A stretch of 64,000 nt of DNA from Platanthera guangdongensis. Its lineage: Eukaryota > Streptophyta > Magnoliopsida > Asparagales > Orchidaceae. This document shows positions 22,458 to 34,083 of this stretch, piece after piece. The stretch covers positions 171,697,220 through 171,761,219 of the forward strand of contig CM077162.1 of assembly GCA_039583875.1 (NCBI GenBank), written 5' to 3'. Below the pieces are notes generated by a model. The model had not been told where the DNA came from. It saw only the letters and a list, made by a program, of their open reading frames with translations, and ran no database searches. A program made the translations under genes and the position numbers. The first letter of the stretch is position 1. Each line of letters opens with the position of its first letter.

Positions 22458-23413
22458 CGAGAATCTTGTGGATTGCATGTAATCTTGTATTTTGTTGGCT
22501 GTTTGTTCATATGATGAACTATATACCTAATTTTTCTCTTATAATTAATGGCAAGTTCTTTTATTATGTCTTTTTCTATATGATAGTTAATTGTTAACAT
22601 AATAGATACCCTTAGAATGTTCGCTTCCATGGGACATCAAGTACGTGACTTGAATGTGAGAGCCCATGATTTATTTGAAGCTTCATTCTTAAAGGTCCCT
22701 GGTCGAGTATCATCATAGAAGCTAAGGGTGATGATGGTATATGAAGACTAGCACGTGTGTTGACTGATGACTGGTTCTCACAGGTCATGATATTGTGATA
22801 TCAAGTCATCACATGGGTACTTGTTAGTGAACAAGTTGTACTGGACAGACCCAACCTGAGACTACTCTGTGGATTGTCATCCAATCGTGTCACGAGTAGG
22901 TCTCAATTGACAATGGTGTTGTGATCCTTTGACCTGAAGTCACATCATTCATCAAGTGAGGAAGAGCGTGCTTTGATGCCATCTAAAGTCTTCCTTGAGA
23001 AAGGTTGATGATAAGGGTGGTTGTTGGGCATGTTACGAATCATTTGGGTGTTTGTGTGTGAGCAGATATGGGATTTGTCCTCCTGTATGACAGGAGTTGC
23101 ATCCATGGGCCCCTTGATGGAACTGGACTGAGAAATGCATGGCCATGCTTGGTTGAGTCAATATGTGATATTGGACTCACCATTCTCTGGAAGTCCGTCC
23201 TGGATCAAGAAACTTGGATTGAGCTATTACGAGGGTGACACAGTCCATGCCTCTAGTTCTTTCCGGATGTAAGGGACAAAGGGACAAAGACAACGCTGAT
23301 ACATTGGTCATAAAGGCTTATGAGTTATAAACTCTTATTGCTTGGGGAGCAATGATGCATTGCTAGATGCCGCTCATTGTTTGTGAGGTTTTTGCTTTGA
23401 TACTTTCGAGATC
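22458..23413 (+). other. E4 3' untranslated region
   Basis: About 950 bp between the pol stop and polypurine tract. No frame, repeat or recognisable domain was seen. Confidence 0.6.
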
Positions 23414-23422
23414 AAGTGGGAG
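23414..23422 (+). other. E4 polypurine tract
   Basis: AAGTGGGAG, two bases before the 3' LTR TG at 23425. Confidence 0.75.
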
Positions 23423-23424
23423 TC

Positions 23425-23495
23425 TGTTGGAGTCACCATGATAATCTGGAAGTGATCAAACATGTAATCTCACTGCCAATGCGATATGAGCCTGC
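23425..23495 (+). repeat. E4 3' LTR, first 71 bp (split by E5)
   Basis: TGTTGGAGTCACC onward matches the 5' LTR with a few substitutions until E5 enters after CCTGC. The rest is at 32997-34083. Confidence 0.93.
23491..23495. other. E5 target-site duplication CCTGC (left copy)
   Basis: CCTGC precedes E5 at 23496 and recurs at 32992-32996 directly after it. Confidence 0.95.
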
Positions 23496-25798
23496 TGTAA
23501 CACCCCCTATCCGTCGCATAGTATATAGCAGTAGGTCCGGCCGGGGCCCGACGCCATATACCACAGACAGACCGGGTGGTTACGTATGGAAACCATCAAA
23601 CCAATCTCAACGTCCTACACAGAGCATTCTAGCGGAAGCAGTTTATAAAAGTTATAAACAAGAACCCAGCATTAGAGCACGAATGTCCACTAGTACATAA
23701 TTAGGAATGTATACAAAATACCCAAAATCGGCCTTAAGGCCTTACAGAATGTTTCACTTGAATAATACATGATTTACAAACCTCGGCACGCAGGCCGGTC
23801 ATACATGAATAAAACAGAAAACATTTCCACTTGGGCCTTCGAGGGCCAGCTTCGCAAAAAGGGCTTTAGCCCGCTATTGACCGCTCGGTCCAGCTGCACA
23901 TGCAAGCAACAAACCACCGCACGGTGGCAAACAAGGCAACGGTCAGCAATGCTGACCAAATTATAACGATCCCGCCCCCAACTCGGGGCGGCGATGCTCC
24001 TTCCCTGCATTTCATTAGCACAAGCGAGCAATGCATATAATCATAGCCATTTCATCACAGACGTTGGCTCGTACGGCCACACGTCCCGTGCACTCAGGGC
24101 ACATTCTCGGTGAACCGGTCGATGTTACGTCAATTAAAGCCATTAACATTCCGGACTCACCACCGCCACTTAGACGGCCATTCCTATGAGCAATTCGTCT
24201 TCCTGGCATTGGTCACGTCAATTTAAGCCATTGACCGCCGAAGACTCACTTCTATGCCAACGGCGAGTGCCATGTAACTTTAGGTCTCTCTAACCCGAAC
24301 GACATAGAGCGGGTACGGCTCCATCTAACCCGTGCTCACATCGCAACGACAATTTAAGCCATATGCGCGGGTCAAACTTTCACTGAGTCCCATTCTAACA
24401 CAAGTCACATAACCCCGTTATGTTCAAGTTGGCTCTCAGGCCACCAAGTTGGCAAGATCTCGTATCCGCCCAGTTTTCCGGGTGCACCTTTGGGTTAGTC
24501 CCCAAGGCTCCCTGCTGCAATCTACCGCGTAGAAAACCCGAAAACACCCAATAGCACGGAGTCTTCTCCGGCCTTATGCAATGCAACATCACCGATCCGG
24601 ACTAACATGTCCGGGTAGGCTTCAACCAAAATGCCTATGTCCGTTCTCGCATACGGACTCTAAACAACGGGGACTTCACATATCTACCCGAAGGAACGCC
24701 TCCAACTCTCCGCAAACTCGCGAGAGCGGGCTTCCTATGCAAAGAAAGAGAGCGACTCATGCTCAAGATGAGGATCGTTACCCTTGCGTTCCTCTTTGGC
24801 ACCATCGGAAAGTAATCGGATGGAAATGACCGCACTAGCGTTGCCTCCGCGGATCCGGAGTCGGCTTGCGATTCGGAGCTCCGAAGCTCCTCCAATGGCG
24901 GATCTAGCTCTTCTTCTTCTTGCCTTAGCTCTCCTTTCTCCAAGGATTTAGAAAGAGGATAAGTGGAAAAAGTGAGGGTTTTCTAAGTCAAAACCCGGGT
25001 ATATCCCTTCAGGAACAACCCCCAGCCGTTGGATCTTCATTCAAAGAAATGAACGGCTTCGATTCGGGACTGAAATGCCCAATCTGGACCGAACACGGCC
25101 TGGCACACGCCCGTGTCCAGGGCCGTGTGCCTCATTCGCCGTCAAAATCGAATCACCTGGAACCTCACACGGGTATCGAACACGCCCGTGTTCGAGATGA
25201 CACGCCCGTGTTCCACCTGACACGGCCGTGTAGCCGGCCGTGTACCCCATGATTTTTCCCCGTTTTCAACCCGAGGACTGCACGGGTTCTAGGACACGCC
25301 CGTGTCCATGCCCGTGTCACCTTGACACGCCTGGGCTCCAGGCCGTGTACACGGTCTCGACACTTCGCGGCTAAGTGTCGACACGGGTCGACACGCCCTG
25401 CGACACGCCCGTGTCGCAGGCCGTGTGCCATGTCTCGACACATTGTCGACACCAAAGTGTCGACTTCGCGGGACGAGTGTCGACACGGGTTGACACGCCC
25501 TGCGACACGCCCGTGTCGCAGGCCGTGTGCCCGGTCTCGACACAACGTCAAAGCACTGTGTTGACTTCATGGCTAAGTGTCGACACGGGTCGACACGCCC
25601 TGCGACACGCCCGTGTCGCAGGCCGTGTGCCCAGTCTCGACACAATGTCGAGACCAAAGTGTCGACTTCACGTCTTAGTGTCGACACAGGCTTGACACGC
25701 CCTGGGACACGCCCGTGTCCCAGGCCGTGTGCCTGCAGCCAGAACTCAAACTGGCCCAAAACATCCCCCTTTGCTCCTTTGAGTTTCGGGGCGTTACA
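23496..25798 (-). repeat. E5 3' LTR (2303 bp)
   Basis: Nearly identical to 30689-32991 at a constant offset of 7193. The right-hand (U3) 700 bp carries the palindromic array. Confidence 0.95.
25092..25735. repeat. mixed palindrome array in E5 3' LTR U3
   Basis: Two dyad types alternate. One is GTGTCGACAC and close relatives, the same core as in the Copia elements E1/E2. The other is a long inverted repeat around CC with arm CCTGCGACACG (25397-25420, 25499-25522, 25599-25622) or CCTGGGACACG (25701-25724), each with its exact complement on the other side. The copy in the other LTR is at 32285-32928. Confidence 0.9.
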
Positions 25799-25812
25799 AC
25801 TCTACCCCTCTT
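25799..25812 (-). other. E5 polypurine tract
   Basis: The minus strand reads AAGAGGGGTAGAGT, adjoining the 3' LTR. Confidence 0.8.
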
Positions 25813-25833
25813 AAAAGAATTTCGCCCACGAAA

Positions 25834-28800
25834 TTACATAAAGGGAAAAACATGTACAAAACCAAAATTTGTACCTGAGCGGAACAACTCCGGATACTCG
25901 TCAAGCATCGTCTGCTCTCGCTCCCAAGAGATCTCCTCACGACCGCAATTGTCCCACCGGACTTTGACCATCCTGATCTTTTTATTGCGTAGCCGCTTGA
26001 CCTCCGAGTCCTCAATCCGCACGGGGTTGACTTTTGTCGTTAGCCCACTATCCACCGGCACTTGATCGACCGCGATCACTTGCGTAGGCTCTTGCACCGC
26101 CTTCCGAAGTACCGAAATGTGGAATACATCATGTAAACCACTAAGCTCCACCGAAAGCTTCAACCTATAGGCCGCTTCACCAACTCGCTCCAGAACCTCA
26201 AACGGTCCAAGGTACCTCGGGCTTAGCTTTTTCAATCGTCGCACCCGCGAGACACCCTTGAACGGCTTGATCTTTAGGTACACATAATCACCCACAGCGA
26301 ACTCCACGTTCCTGTGCTTGACATTATAGTATTTTGCTTGCCGGTCCTGAGCGATAAGCAACCTCTCCCGAATGGTTCTCACCAAGGAAGTAGCATCCTC
26401 CACTTCCGATCGCTTATACAACTTTGACTCGCCCGTTTCTAACCAAGACAATGGCGTGCGACATCTTCTACCATATAGGGCCTCGAAAGGCGCCATCTGA
26501 ATACTTGCTTGGTAGCTGTTGTTGTATGCGAACTCCACCAAATAAAGGTGGTCCTCCCATTGCTTTCCAAAGTCCAAGACACACATGCGAAGAATGTCTT
26601 CCATGGTTCTATTAACCCTCTCGGTCTGCCCATCCGTTTGCGGATGGAAGGCTGTGCTAAACTTCAGCTTTGTTCCCAACATTTGCTGCACCAGCCTCCA
26701 ATCATTGGACGTGAACCGCCCATCTCGGTCACTCACGATGCTGCGGGGCACACCATGAAGCCGTACTATATTATCCACATAAAGCTTTGCCAGCTTCTCC
26801 ACCGGATCGTCCTTCCTATGCGGAATAAAATGCGACACCTTCGTTAATCGATCAACAACCACCCAAATGGCGTCGTTCCCCTTTTGCGACCTTGGCAAAC
26901 CGTGCACAAAGTCCATAGAGATGTCGTCGAATTTCCACTCCGGAATAGGCAAGGACTTAAGAAATCCTCCCGGCTTTTGGCACTCCGCCTTTACCAAGGC
27001 GCAGGTTTGGCACTTCGCTATGTATAGCGCCACATCCTTTTTCAAACCCGGCCACCAAAATAGTTTCTTGATGTCGCGGTACATCTTCGTGCTCCCCGGG
27101 TGAATTGAGTACTTGGTATGGTGCGCCTCGTACAACAACTCCACCCGTAAATTGCCCACACTTGGGACGCACAAACGACCGTCTTTCCACAGCAATCCGT
27201 TCTCCACAACGAATTGGGAATTTGACCCATCCAGAGCCTCTATCATGAACTGCTTCATATGAGCATCCATATCCAAAGCCTGCCGAATCCGATCAGCCAG
27301 GTCATATTGGACTTCAGTCCAATTCAGCACTGCTTCAGCACTAGATTGTCTATCCACACAAACAATCTCCAACGCCTCCAACTCCCGCACCAATCGCTCA
27401 TCATGCACCGATAGCCAATTGGCTTGAGCTGGGGCTCGGCGACTCAACGCGTCCGCAACCGCATTCCCTTTGCCAGGCACGTAGTGGATCTTGAAAGTAT
27501 AGTCCCCCAGGAACTCCATCCACCTACGCTGCCGCATATTCAGATCCTTCTGATCTATCAGGTACTTTAGGCTCTTGTGATCGGTGTAGATATCAATCTT
27601 CACACCGTACAAATAGTGTCTCCACAGCTTCAAGGCAAAAATCACGGCCGCTAACTCCAAGTCATGGACCGGATAATTCCTCTCGTGCACTTTTAGCTGT
27701 CTCGAGCCATAAGCTATCACGCTTCCGTGCTGCAGTAGTACGCAACCCAAACCGCTGCCCGAAGCATCGCTATATATCTCATAGCCTTCGGTCCCAACCG
27801 GCGAACTCAGCACAGGCGCCGTGGTCAACCGACACTTCAATTCCTCAAAAGCTCGCGCGCACTCCGGCGTCCAAACGAACTTATGCTCCTTCCTCGTCAA
27901 AGTGGTGAGAGGCAACGCTATCCGCGAGAAGTTCTCTACGAAGCGCCTATAATAGCCGGCAAGCCCCAAAAAGCTCCGGACTTCTGCTACCGTAGCAAGC
28001 TCAGGCCACTCCCGTATCGCAACAATCTTCGCCGGATCCACAGCAATACCCTCTCCACTCACTATATGCCCGAGGAACGCCACTGAGGATAGCCAAAACT
28101 CGCACTTCGAGAACTTGGCATACAACTGGTTTCTCCTGAGTGTCTCCAACACCAAATGGAGATGCTTGAAGTGATCCTCCTCACTTTGCGAGTACACCAA
28201 AATATCGTCGATGAAGACGATCACGAAATGGTCCAAGTACTCCCTGAACGTTCTGTTCATCAAATCCATGAATACCGACGGCGCATTAGTCAGCCCAAAC
28301 GGCATGACCGTAAACTCATAATGCCCGTATCTCGTACTAAACGTTGTCTTCGGGATATCACTCTCCCTTATCCGCAGCTGATAGTATCCAGCCTTGAGGT
28401 CCAACTTCGAGTACACCGTCGACCCGACTAACTGATCAAAGAGATCATCAATCCGAGGGATCGGGTACTTGTTCTTCTCAGTTAGCTTGTTTGGCTCCCG
28501 ATAATCAATACAAAGCCTCAAGCTTCCGTCCTTCTTCTTAACAAAGAGGACCGGTGCGCTCCAAGGCGAAGAACTCTGGCGCACATACCCTTGCTCCAAC
28601 AACTCTTGCAGTTGAACTTTCAGCTCCGCCATTTCCTTTGGCGCTAGCCGATACGGAGATCGTGACACAGGCTTTGCACCTGGCACTAGCTCGATCGTAA
28701 AATCTATCTCCCGCCGAGGCGGGGCTCCAGGAAGATCTGCGGGGAACACATCAGGGTATTCCGATACCACTGAAATGCAATCCATCGCGGGCTTCGGCTT

Positions 28801-29301
28801 TGCAACCTCCACTAGTGTAAAGAACAGTTCTGCTCCGGCACGAACCGCCTTCACCACCTGAAGAGCAGACATCAACGTCTTGCTCGACCCCTTTAAGCCC
28901 GTAAAAGTCGTCTCACGACTTGCTCCCAGCTTGACTTCCTTGCTACCGCAATCTATATGGGCCTGCTGCTCCGAGAGCCAGTCCATGCCAAATATGACAT
29001 CGAACTCCACCAACGGAAGTAAGGACGCCCGCAGGTCAAACTCCTGCTCTCCAATACGAATCTTAACATCGCAGATCCTATCCGCTCGCATCGAACACCC
29101 ATTTGGCAACAACACATCCAACTTATCCTTCGCCATCGAAGAAGGGACTCCGATGCGTAATATAAATCCTTCGGACAAGAAGGAGTGTGAAGCTCCCGTA
29201 TCAAAGAGTGCTCGTGCCGGATTTTCACAAATCAACACAAATCCTAAACAAGTAGTGGTAAGGTAACATGTGCATAACAAGCATATAAAGGAATTGACTT
29301 G
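25834..29301 (-). CDS. pol: E5 pol: protease, RT, RNase H, integrase, chromodomain-like tail
   Basis: One uninterrupted frame of about 1150 codons opens just after a TAG at 29304-29302, with no ATG at its head. Counting from the TTG at 29280, the protease DTGAS is at about 27-31. The RT (about 205-430) contains FIDDILVYS with the catalytic pair near 358-359. The RNase H (about 520-625) contains [11 protein letters not shown]. The integrase zinc region is H...H...CQTC at about 720-770, and the core D790, D851, E887 (D-35-E between the last two) is intact. A chromodomain-like tail ends [18 protein letters not shown]. It processes gag, copies the element RNA and inserts the DNA. gag lies upstream in a different frame, so how pol is expressed is unclear. 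Confidence 0.93.
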   Translation of the reverse strand, partial: QVNSFICLLCTCYLTTTCLGFVLICENPARALFDTGASHSFLSEGFILRIGVPSSMAKDKLDVLLPNGCSMRADRICDVKIRIGEQEFDLRASLLPLVEFDVIFGMDWLSEQQAHIDCGSKEVKLGASRETTFTGLKGSSKTLMSALQVVKAVRAGAELFFTLVEVAKPKPAMDCISVVSEYPDVFPADLPGAPPRREIDFTIELVPGAKPVSRSPYRLAPKEMAELKVQLQELLEQGYVRQSSSPWSAPVLFVKKKDGSLRLCIDYREPNKLTEKNKYPIPRIDDLFDQLVGSTVYSKLDLKAGYYQLRIRESDIPKTTFSTRYGHYEFTVMPFGLTNAPSVFMDLMNRTFREYLDHFVIVFIDDILVYSQSEEDHFKHLHLVLETLRRNQLYAKFSKCEFWLSSVAFLGHIVSGEGIAVDPAKIVAIREWPELATVAEVRSFLGLAGYYRRFVENFSRIALPLTTLTRKEHKFVWTPECARAFEELKCRLTTAPVLSSPVGTEGYEIYSDASGSGLGCVLLQHGSVIAYGSRQLKVHERNYPVHDLELAAVIFALKLWRHYLYGVKIDIYTDHKSLKYLIDQKDLNMRQRRWMEFLGDYTFKIHYVPGKGNAVADALSRRAPAQANWLSVHDERLVRELEALEIVCVDRQSSAEAVLNWTEVQYDLADRIRQALDMDAHMKQFMIEALDGSNSQFVVENGLLWKDGRLCVPSVGNLRVELLYEAHHTKYSIHPGSTKMYRDIKKLFWWPGLKKDVALYIAKCQTCALVKAECQKPGGFLKSLPIPEWKFDDISMDFVHGLPRSQKGNDAIWVVVDRLTKVSHFIPHRKDDPVEKLAKLYVDNIVRLHGVPRSIVSDRDGRFTSNDWRLVQQMLGTKLKFSTAFHPQTDGQTERVNRTMEDILRMCVLDFGKQWEDHLYLVEFAYNNSYQASIQMAPFEALYGRRCRTPLSWLETGESKLYKRSEVEDATSLVRTIRERLLIAQDRQAKYYNVKHRNVEFAVGDYVYLKIKPFKGVSRVRRLKKLSPRYLGPFEVLERVGEAAYRLKLSVELSGLHDVFHISVLRKAVQEPTQVIAVDQVPVDSGLTTKVNPVRIEDSEVKRLRNKKIRMVKVRWDNCGREEISWEREQTMLDEYPELFRSGTNFGFVHVFPFM

Positions 29302-29308
29302 CTATAAA

Positions 29309-30463
29309 TTAAACCGTACATGTCACCACGTCAGTTTGTTTAATGGCCTCCTGTTGGCCAAGATTGTAGACCCTTGGTTGGGCCGGAGCATAATGGGATG
29401 CGGTCGACTCCACCGCCTTGCCCTTCTCTTCATAAGTAGCTCCCGGCTTCCTCTCGGACTTAGGACGTCCGCTCCAACAGTCACGGGCGAAATGCCCCGT
29501 CTTGCCACAAGTAAAACACGCACCCGGGGTCCGACCCGTAGTCGCCCCAGAAGCGCCAGAAGGAGCTGGACCCGAATTCCTATGCTTCTTGAAAGACTTC
29601 CGATAGCCAGACTTTGAAGTAGTCGGCACTTTAAACTCAGATTTTCTATCAACCAAGCCTTTCTTCGCTTGCACACTCTTCATGTCCTTCTCCAAGGACC
29701 GGGCAGTATTGACCAAGGTTAAGAAACCCTGCGTCATCGGCCCCGACAGTAATAATCTCAGCTCATCCCTCAGGCCTTCATAAAAACGATTAGTCTTGTG
29801 CTCCTCATCCATGATGGTGGAGCTAGCATAACGACTCAACCGCGTAAACTCGTGGAGATATTCATCCACGCTCCTCTCACCCTGTACCAACCTCAGGAAC
29901 TCATTCTCCATTGAAATCCTCTGAGTAGAAGGGAGGTATCTAGCCAAAAATAATCTCGAGAACTCCTCCATCGAGACATCACAAAGTTGCCTACCTCTCA
30001 GTAAGTGCAGCTCCAAACCTTCCCACCACAACCTCGCTTCACCGTCCAACAGGAACGTAGCGATGGTGGTCGTTTGCCACTCCTCCGTCTCCGTCGCTGT
30101 CATGACTCTCTTCACCCTGGAGAGCCAGTCTTCAGCCTGAGATGGGGTTCCCAACCCCGAGAATAGCGGAGGGTTAAAGCTCATTACATGCTTCAGCTGC
30201 CTCTCAGTTGCCCTCCTTGGCACTATTGGTTCCACAATCACTTGCTCCACCCTCCTCGGCTCAGCCTCTTGCAGAGGTACTTGCTCCATCACAGGAGCGG
30301 GCTGCTGCGCTTGCCTTCCTGGCTGCGCATTGATCACGGCCAACACCGCTTCAGCCACCAATCTTATATTTTCAGCCGACAGAGGTGTTGCGGGAGCAAC
30401 ATCCGGTGCACTACTTGCCTCAGAAACTCGGCGTTCTGACGGCCCAACACCACTTCGGGTCAC
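29309..30463 (-). CDS. gag: E5 gag (Gypsy type, CCHC knuckle)
   Basis: 384 codons from ATG at 30463, about 210 bp after the primer binding site. The N-terminal part is Pro/Ala-rich. The gag domain contains FLLDGEARLWWEGLELH, EEFSRLFLARYLP, FLRLVQGERSVDEYLHEFTRL and NRFYEGLRDEL. One knuckle, CFTCGKTGHFARDC, lies near residue 320, followed by KAVESTASHYAPAQPRVYNL. The frame ends DVVTCTV-TAA at 29311-29309. In related elements this phrase usually runs straight on into protease, but here pol resumes in another frame 8 nt later. The protein would form the virus-like particle shell in the cytoplasm. Confidence 0.9.
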   Translation of the reverse strand: MTRSGVGPSERRVSEASSAPDVAPATPLSAENIRLVAEAVLAVINAQPGRQAQQPAPVMEQVPLQEAEPRRVEQVIVEPIVPRRATERQLKHVMSFNPPLFSGLGTPSQAEDWLSRVKRVMTATETEEWQTTTIATFLLDGEARLWWEGLELHLLRGRQLCDVSMEEFSRLFLARYLPSTQRISMENEFLRLVQGERSVDEYLHEFTRLSRYASSTIMDEEHKTNRFYEGLRDELRLLLSGPMTQGFLTLVNTARSLEKDMKSVQAKKGLVDRKSEFKVPTTSKSGYRKSFKKHRNSGPAPSGASGATTGRTPGACFTCGKTGHFARDCWSGRPKSERKPGATYEEKGKAVESTASHYAPAQPRVYNLGQQEAIKQTDVVTCTV

Positions 30464-30673
30464 CTATAGTGGTACAAAACACCGTTAAGCGACCAAATAA
30501 ATTGCAAACAGCAATTATAGGAACACGCAGGTTCCTCAAACACGAGTATTTTCATTCCTAAGTGGACATTCATGGGTTCTTTTTACTGTTATTACGATGA
30601 CGCACACAATGTGCTCACCACCCCTTAAAAAGAATTCGCCCACGAATTCACTTTAAGCCCGACCAAAACCAGT
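30464..30673 (-). other. E5 untranslated leader
   Basis: About 210 bp between primer binding site and gag ATG. No further structure was recognised. Confidence 0.6.
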
Positions 30674-30685
30674 AGTCTGATACCA
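30674..30685 (-). other. E5 primer binding site (initiator Met tRNA)
   Basis: The minus strand reads TGGTATCAGACT, matching initiator Met tRNA over ten bases, three bases from the LTR end (30689). Confidence 0.88.
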
Positions 30686-30688
30686 AAT

Positions 30689-32991
30689 TGTAACACCCCC
30701 TATCCGTCGCATAGCATATAGCAGTAGGTCCGGCCGGGGCCCGACGCCATATACCACAGATAGACCGGGTGGTTACTTATGGAAACCATCCAACCAATCT
30801 CAACGTCCTACACAGAGCATTCTAGCGGAAGCAGTTTATAAAAGTTGCAAACAAGAACTCAGCATTAGAGCACGAATGTCCACTAGTACATAATTAGGAA
30901 TGTATACAAAATACCCAAAATCGGCCTTAAGGCCTTACAGAATGTTTCACTTGAATAATACATGATTTACAAACCTCGGCACGCAGGCCGGTCATACATG
31001 AATAAAACAAAAAACATTTCCACTTGGGCCTTCGAGGGCCAGCTTCGCAAAAAGGGCTTTAGCCCGCTATTGACCGCTCGGTCCAGCTGTACCTGCAAGC
31101 AACAAACCACCGCACGGTGGCAAACAAGGCAACGGTCAGCAATGCTGACCAAATTATAACGATCCCGCCCCCAACTCGGGGCGGCGATGCTCCTTCCCTG
31201 CATTTCATTAGCACAAGCGAGCAATACATGTAATCATAGCCATTTCATCACAGACGTTGGCTCGTACGGCCACACGTCCCATGCACTCAGGGCACATTCT
31301 CGGTGAACCGGTCGATGTTACGTCAATTAAAGCCATTAACATTCCGGACTCACCACCGCCACTTAGACGGACATTCCTATGAGCAATTCGTCTTCCTGGC
31401 ATTGGTCACGTCAATTTAAGCCATTGACCGCCGAAGACTCACTTCTATGCCAACGGCGAGTGCCATGTAACTTTAGGTCTCTCTAACCCGAACGACATAG
31501 AGCGGGTACGGCTCCATCTAACCCGTGCTCACATCGCAATGACAATTTAAGCCATATGCGCGGGTCAAACTTTCACCGAGTCCCATTCTAACACAAGTCA
31601 CATAACCCCGTTATGTTCAAGTTGGCTCTCAGGCCACCAAGTTGGCAAGATCTCGTATCCGCCCAGTTTTCCGGGTGCACCTTTGGGTTAGTCCCCAAGG
31701 CTCAATGCTGCAATCTACCGCGTAGAAAACCCAAAAACACCCAATAGCACGGAGTCTTCTCCGGCCTTATGCAATGCAACATCACCGATCCGGACTAACA
31801 TGTCCGGGTAGGCTTCAACCAAAATGCCTATGTCCGTTCTCGCATACGGACTCTAAACAACGGGGACTTCACATATCTACCCGAAGGAACGCCTCCAACT
31901 CTCCGCAAACTCGCGAGAGCGGGCTTCCTATGCAAAGAAAGAGAGCGACTCATGCTCAAGATGAGGATCGTTACCCTTGCGTTCCTCTTTGGCGCCATCA
32001 GAAAGTAATCGGATGGAAATGACCGCACTAGCGTTGCCTCCGCGGATCCGGAGTCGGCTTGCGATTCGGAGCTCCGAAGCTCCTCCAATGGCGGATCTAG
32101 CTCTTCTTCTTCTTTCCTTAGCTCTCCTTTCTCCAAGGATTTAGAAAGAGGATAAGTGGAAAAAGTGAGGGTTTTCTAAGTCAAAACCCGGGTATATCCC
32201 TTCAGGAACAACCCCCAGCCGTTGGATCTTCAGTCAAAGAAATGAACGGCTTCGATTCGGGACTGAAATGCCCAATCTGGACCGAACACGGCCTGGCACA
32301 CGCCCGTGTCCAGGGCCGTGTGCCTCATTCGCCGTCAAAATCGAATCACCTGGAACCTCACACGGGTATCGAACACGCCCGTGTTCGAGATGACACGCCC
32401 GTGTTCCACCTGACACGGCCGTGTAGCCGGCCGTGTACCCCATGATTTTTCCCCGTTTTCAACCCGAGGACTGCACGGGTTCTAGGACACGCCCGTGTCC
32501 ATGCCCGTGTCACCTTAACACGCCTGGGCTCCAGGCCGTGTACACGGTCTCGACACTTCGCGGCTAAGTGTCGACACGGGTCGACACGCCCTGCGACACG
32601 CCCGTGTCGCAGGCCGTGTGCCATGTCTCGACACATTGTCGACACCAAAGTGTCGACTTCGCGGGACGAGTGTCGACACGGGTTGACACGCCCTGCGACA
32701 CGCCCGTGTCGCAGGCCGTGTGCCCGGTCTCGACACAACGTCAAAGCACTGTGTCGACTTCACGGCTAAGTGTCGACACGGGTCGACACGCCCTGCGACA
32801 CGCCCGTGTCGCAGGCCGTGTGCCCAGTCTCGACACAATGTCGAGACCAAAGTGTCGACTTCACACCTTAGTGTCGACACAGGCTTGACACGCCCTGGGA
32901 CACGCCCGTGTCCCAGGCCGTGTGCCTGCAGCCAGAACTCAAACTGGCCCAAAACATCCCCCTTTGCTCCTTTGAGTTTCGGGGCGTTACA
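30689..32991 (-). repeat. E5 5' LTR (2303 bp)
   Basis: Same ends and length as 23496-25798. The U3 array is at 32285-32928. Confidence 0.95.
32285..32928. repeat. mixed palindrome array in E5 5' LTR U3
   Basis: Counterpart of 25092-25735 at offset 7193, with the same GTGTCGACAC and CCTGCGACACG/CCTGGGACACG dyads. Confidence 0.9.
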
Positions 32992-32996
32992 CCTGC

Positions 32997-34083
32997 AGGG
33001 TCGCACATATGAGATGTGGAGAAGTTGGACGATTGACTGTGTTGGTAAAGGTTGTCAATCACCGACCTGAATGGGGTCATGGGCAAAGTGTTGCCTTAAA
33101 GGATCGTCGAGTTGGGCAAATGTTGCCTTGGAGGGCTGGTTAGGATTGTCGTCCGAGGGTCGATGACCTTCGTCGAGAGTTGTCTTCTGTTTCCCGCCGA
33201 TCGGCGAGATTCATCTTTGATTCTCGCCGATCGACGAGAATCGTCGAGAATCAATATGTTGATTCTCGACGATCGACGACTTCGACATGTATCGTCGACC
33301 GCGGCTCGACGATCGACGAGTTCGACGAGTATCGTCGAGCGCGGCTCGATGATCGGCGAGAATCGTCGAGTATTGTACTCCGATTCTCGCCGATCGTTGG
33401 TGATACTCGTCGACTGATTCTCGCCGAACCTGCTCAGTGATTCTCGCCGATTGTCGCCGATTCTCACCGATTGATACTCGCCGATTCTGAACCCTATTTT
33501 CGGGTGGTCTGCGGATAGCGAAGTTTCTAAGTCTTTTATGCCTTTGGTATAAAAGGGATACTTAGGGTTTCTCGGCACTTAAGCTTTGAGCTCGCGATTT
33601 TCTCCTGTAGCAGATCGAAACCCGCGACGGAAAGAGTTCCGCTCGTTCGCTCCGCCGATCCCGATTCCCGCCGCCGGAAGAGTTCCGCCGCCGTGTTCGC
33701 TCCGTCGACCACCTCTTCTCCGGCGACTGTCGCTAGTGCTGCAATCCCTGGCGCGGACTTAACAGTCCGTGGGAAAGCAAAGGTGCGGTCTTCTCCTTCC
33801 CGATAATCCGTGCGACGGATAGATCGGCGTTCTCCCGCTCGTGTGGACTTCTGCAGAAACGTGGACATTATTCCACGTAGAACTCGCCGCTAGCAGGAAG
33901 AAGAAATTTGGAGCATCTCCGTTGAGTTGTGACTCAACGCCACCGAGGTAATTTTTGCCTAGTTTTTGTTAACTTCTTGATTAAACGTTCATGGCCCGAT
34001 CCACATCTCTTTGGGTTTTTCTAGATGTTTTATCTTCCGCTGCGTGCACAAGCGTTGTGCCATCCTCGTAGAGAAACCCAACA
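32997..34083 (+). repeat. E4 3' LTR, main part (resumes after E5)
   Basis: Continues 23425-23495 to give an LTR of 1158 bp. It contains the TCGACGA field (33104-33487), a TATA box at 33548-33555, a 347-bp block (33658-34004) absent from the 5' LTR, and the terminus AAACCCAACA. Confidence 0.92.

Larger units (their letters stand above)
23496..32991 (-). mobile_element. E5: Ty3/Gypsy retrotransposon with chromodomain-like end, nearly intact
   Basis: Two LTRs of exactly 2303 bp (TGTAACACCCCC...GCGTTACA on the plus strand) flank gag and a long open pol in the order protease, RT, RNase H, integrase, which is Gypsy. Orientation is minus. The C-terminal segment VKVRWDN...SWEREQTM is chromodomain-like, suggesting a chromovirus of Tekay/Del type. 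Equal LTR length and few differences imply recent insertion, and it is the innermost member of its nest. gag and pol are not in the same frame. Confidence 0.92.
16680..34083 (+). mobile_element. E4: Ty1/Copia retrotransposon, inactivated, host of E5
   Basis: LTRs start TGTTGGAGTCACC and end AAACCCAACA. Primer binding site, gag, protease, integrase, RT and RNase H follow on the plus strand, i.e. Copia order. The gag and protease region (LSGTNYMDWYRNLRIVL, WVLDTGCGSHIC) is of the widespread TNT1-like plant type, but I did not assign a lineage firmly. It lies in the 5' LTR of E3 and carries E5 in its own 3' LTR. The coding region has at least three nonsense codons and two frame disruptions, and the 5' LTR lacks 347 bp present in the 3' LTR. 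Confidence 0.9.

Noticed and set aside
24395..24943. ORFs of 60-100 codons inside the E5 LTRs (repeated at 31828-32136)
   Set aside because: Present only as antisense or overlapping short frames in LTR sequence. No conserved domain, and duplicated simply because the LTR is.
25165..25814. Overlapping ORFs rich in Arg, Pro, Cys and His on both strands of the E5 LTR (same at 32358-33070 and 13609-14331)
   Set aside because: They come from the GACACGCCCGTGTC array, have no domain and overlap on both strands, so they are composition artefacts.
28880..29266. 128-codon plus-strand ORF antisense to E5 protease
   Set aside because: Antisense shadow of pol with no domain or codon support.
29285..29320. 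GT...TTTAG intron joining E5 gag to pol
   Set aside because: All GT donors tried within the gag end give a stop or wrong phase when joined to the AG before GATTTGTG.
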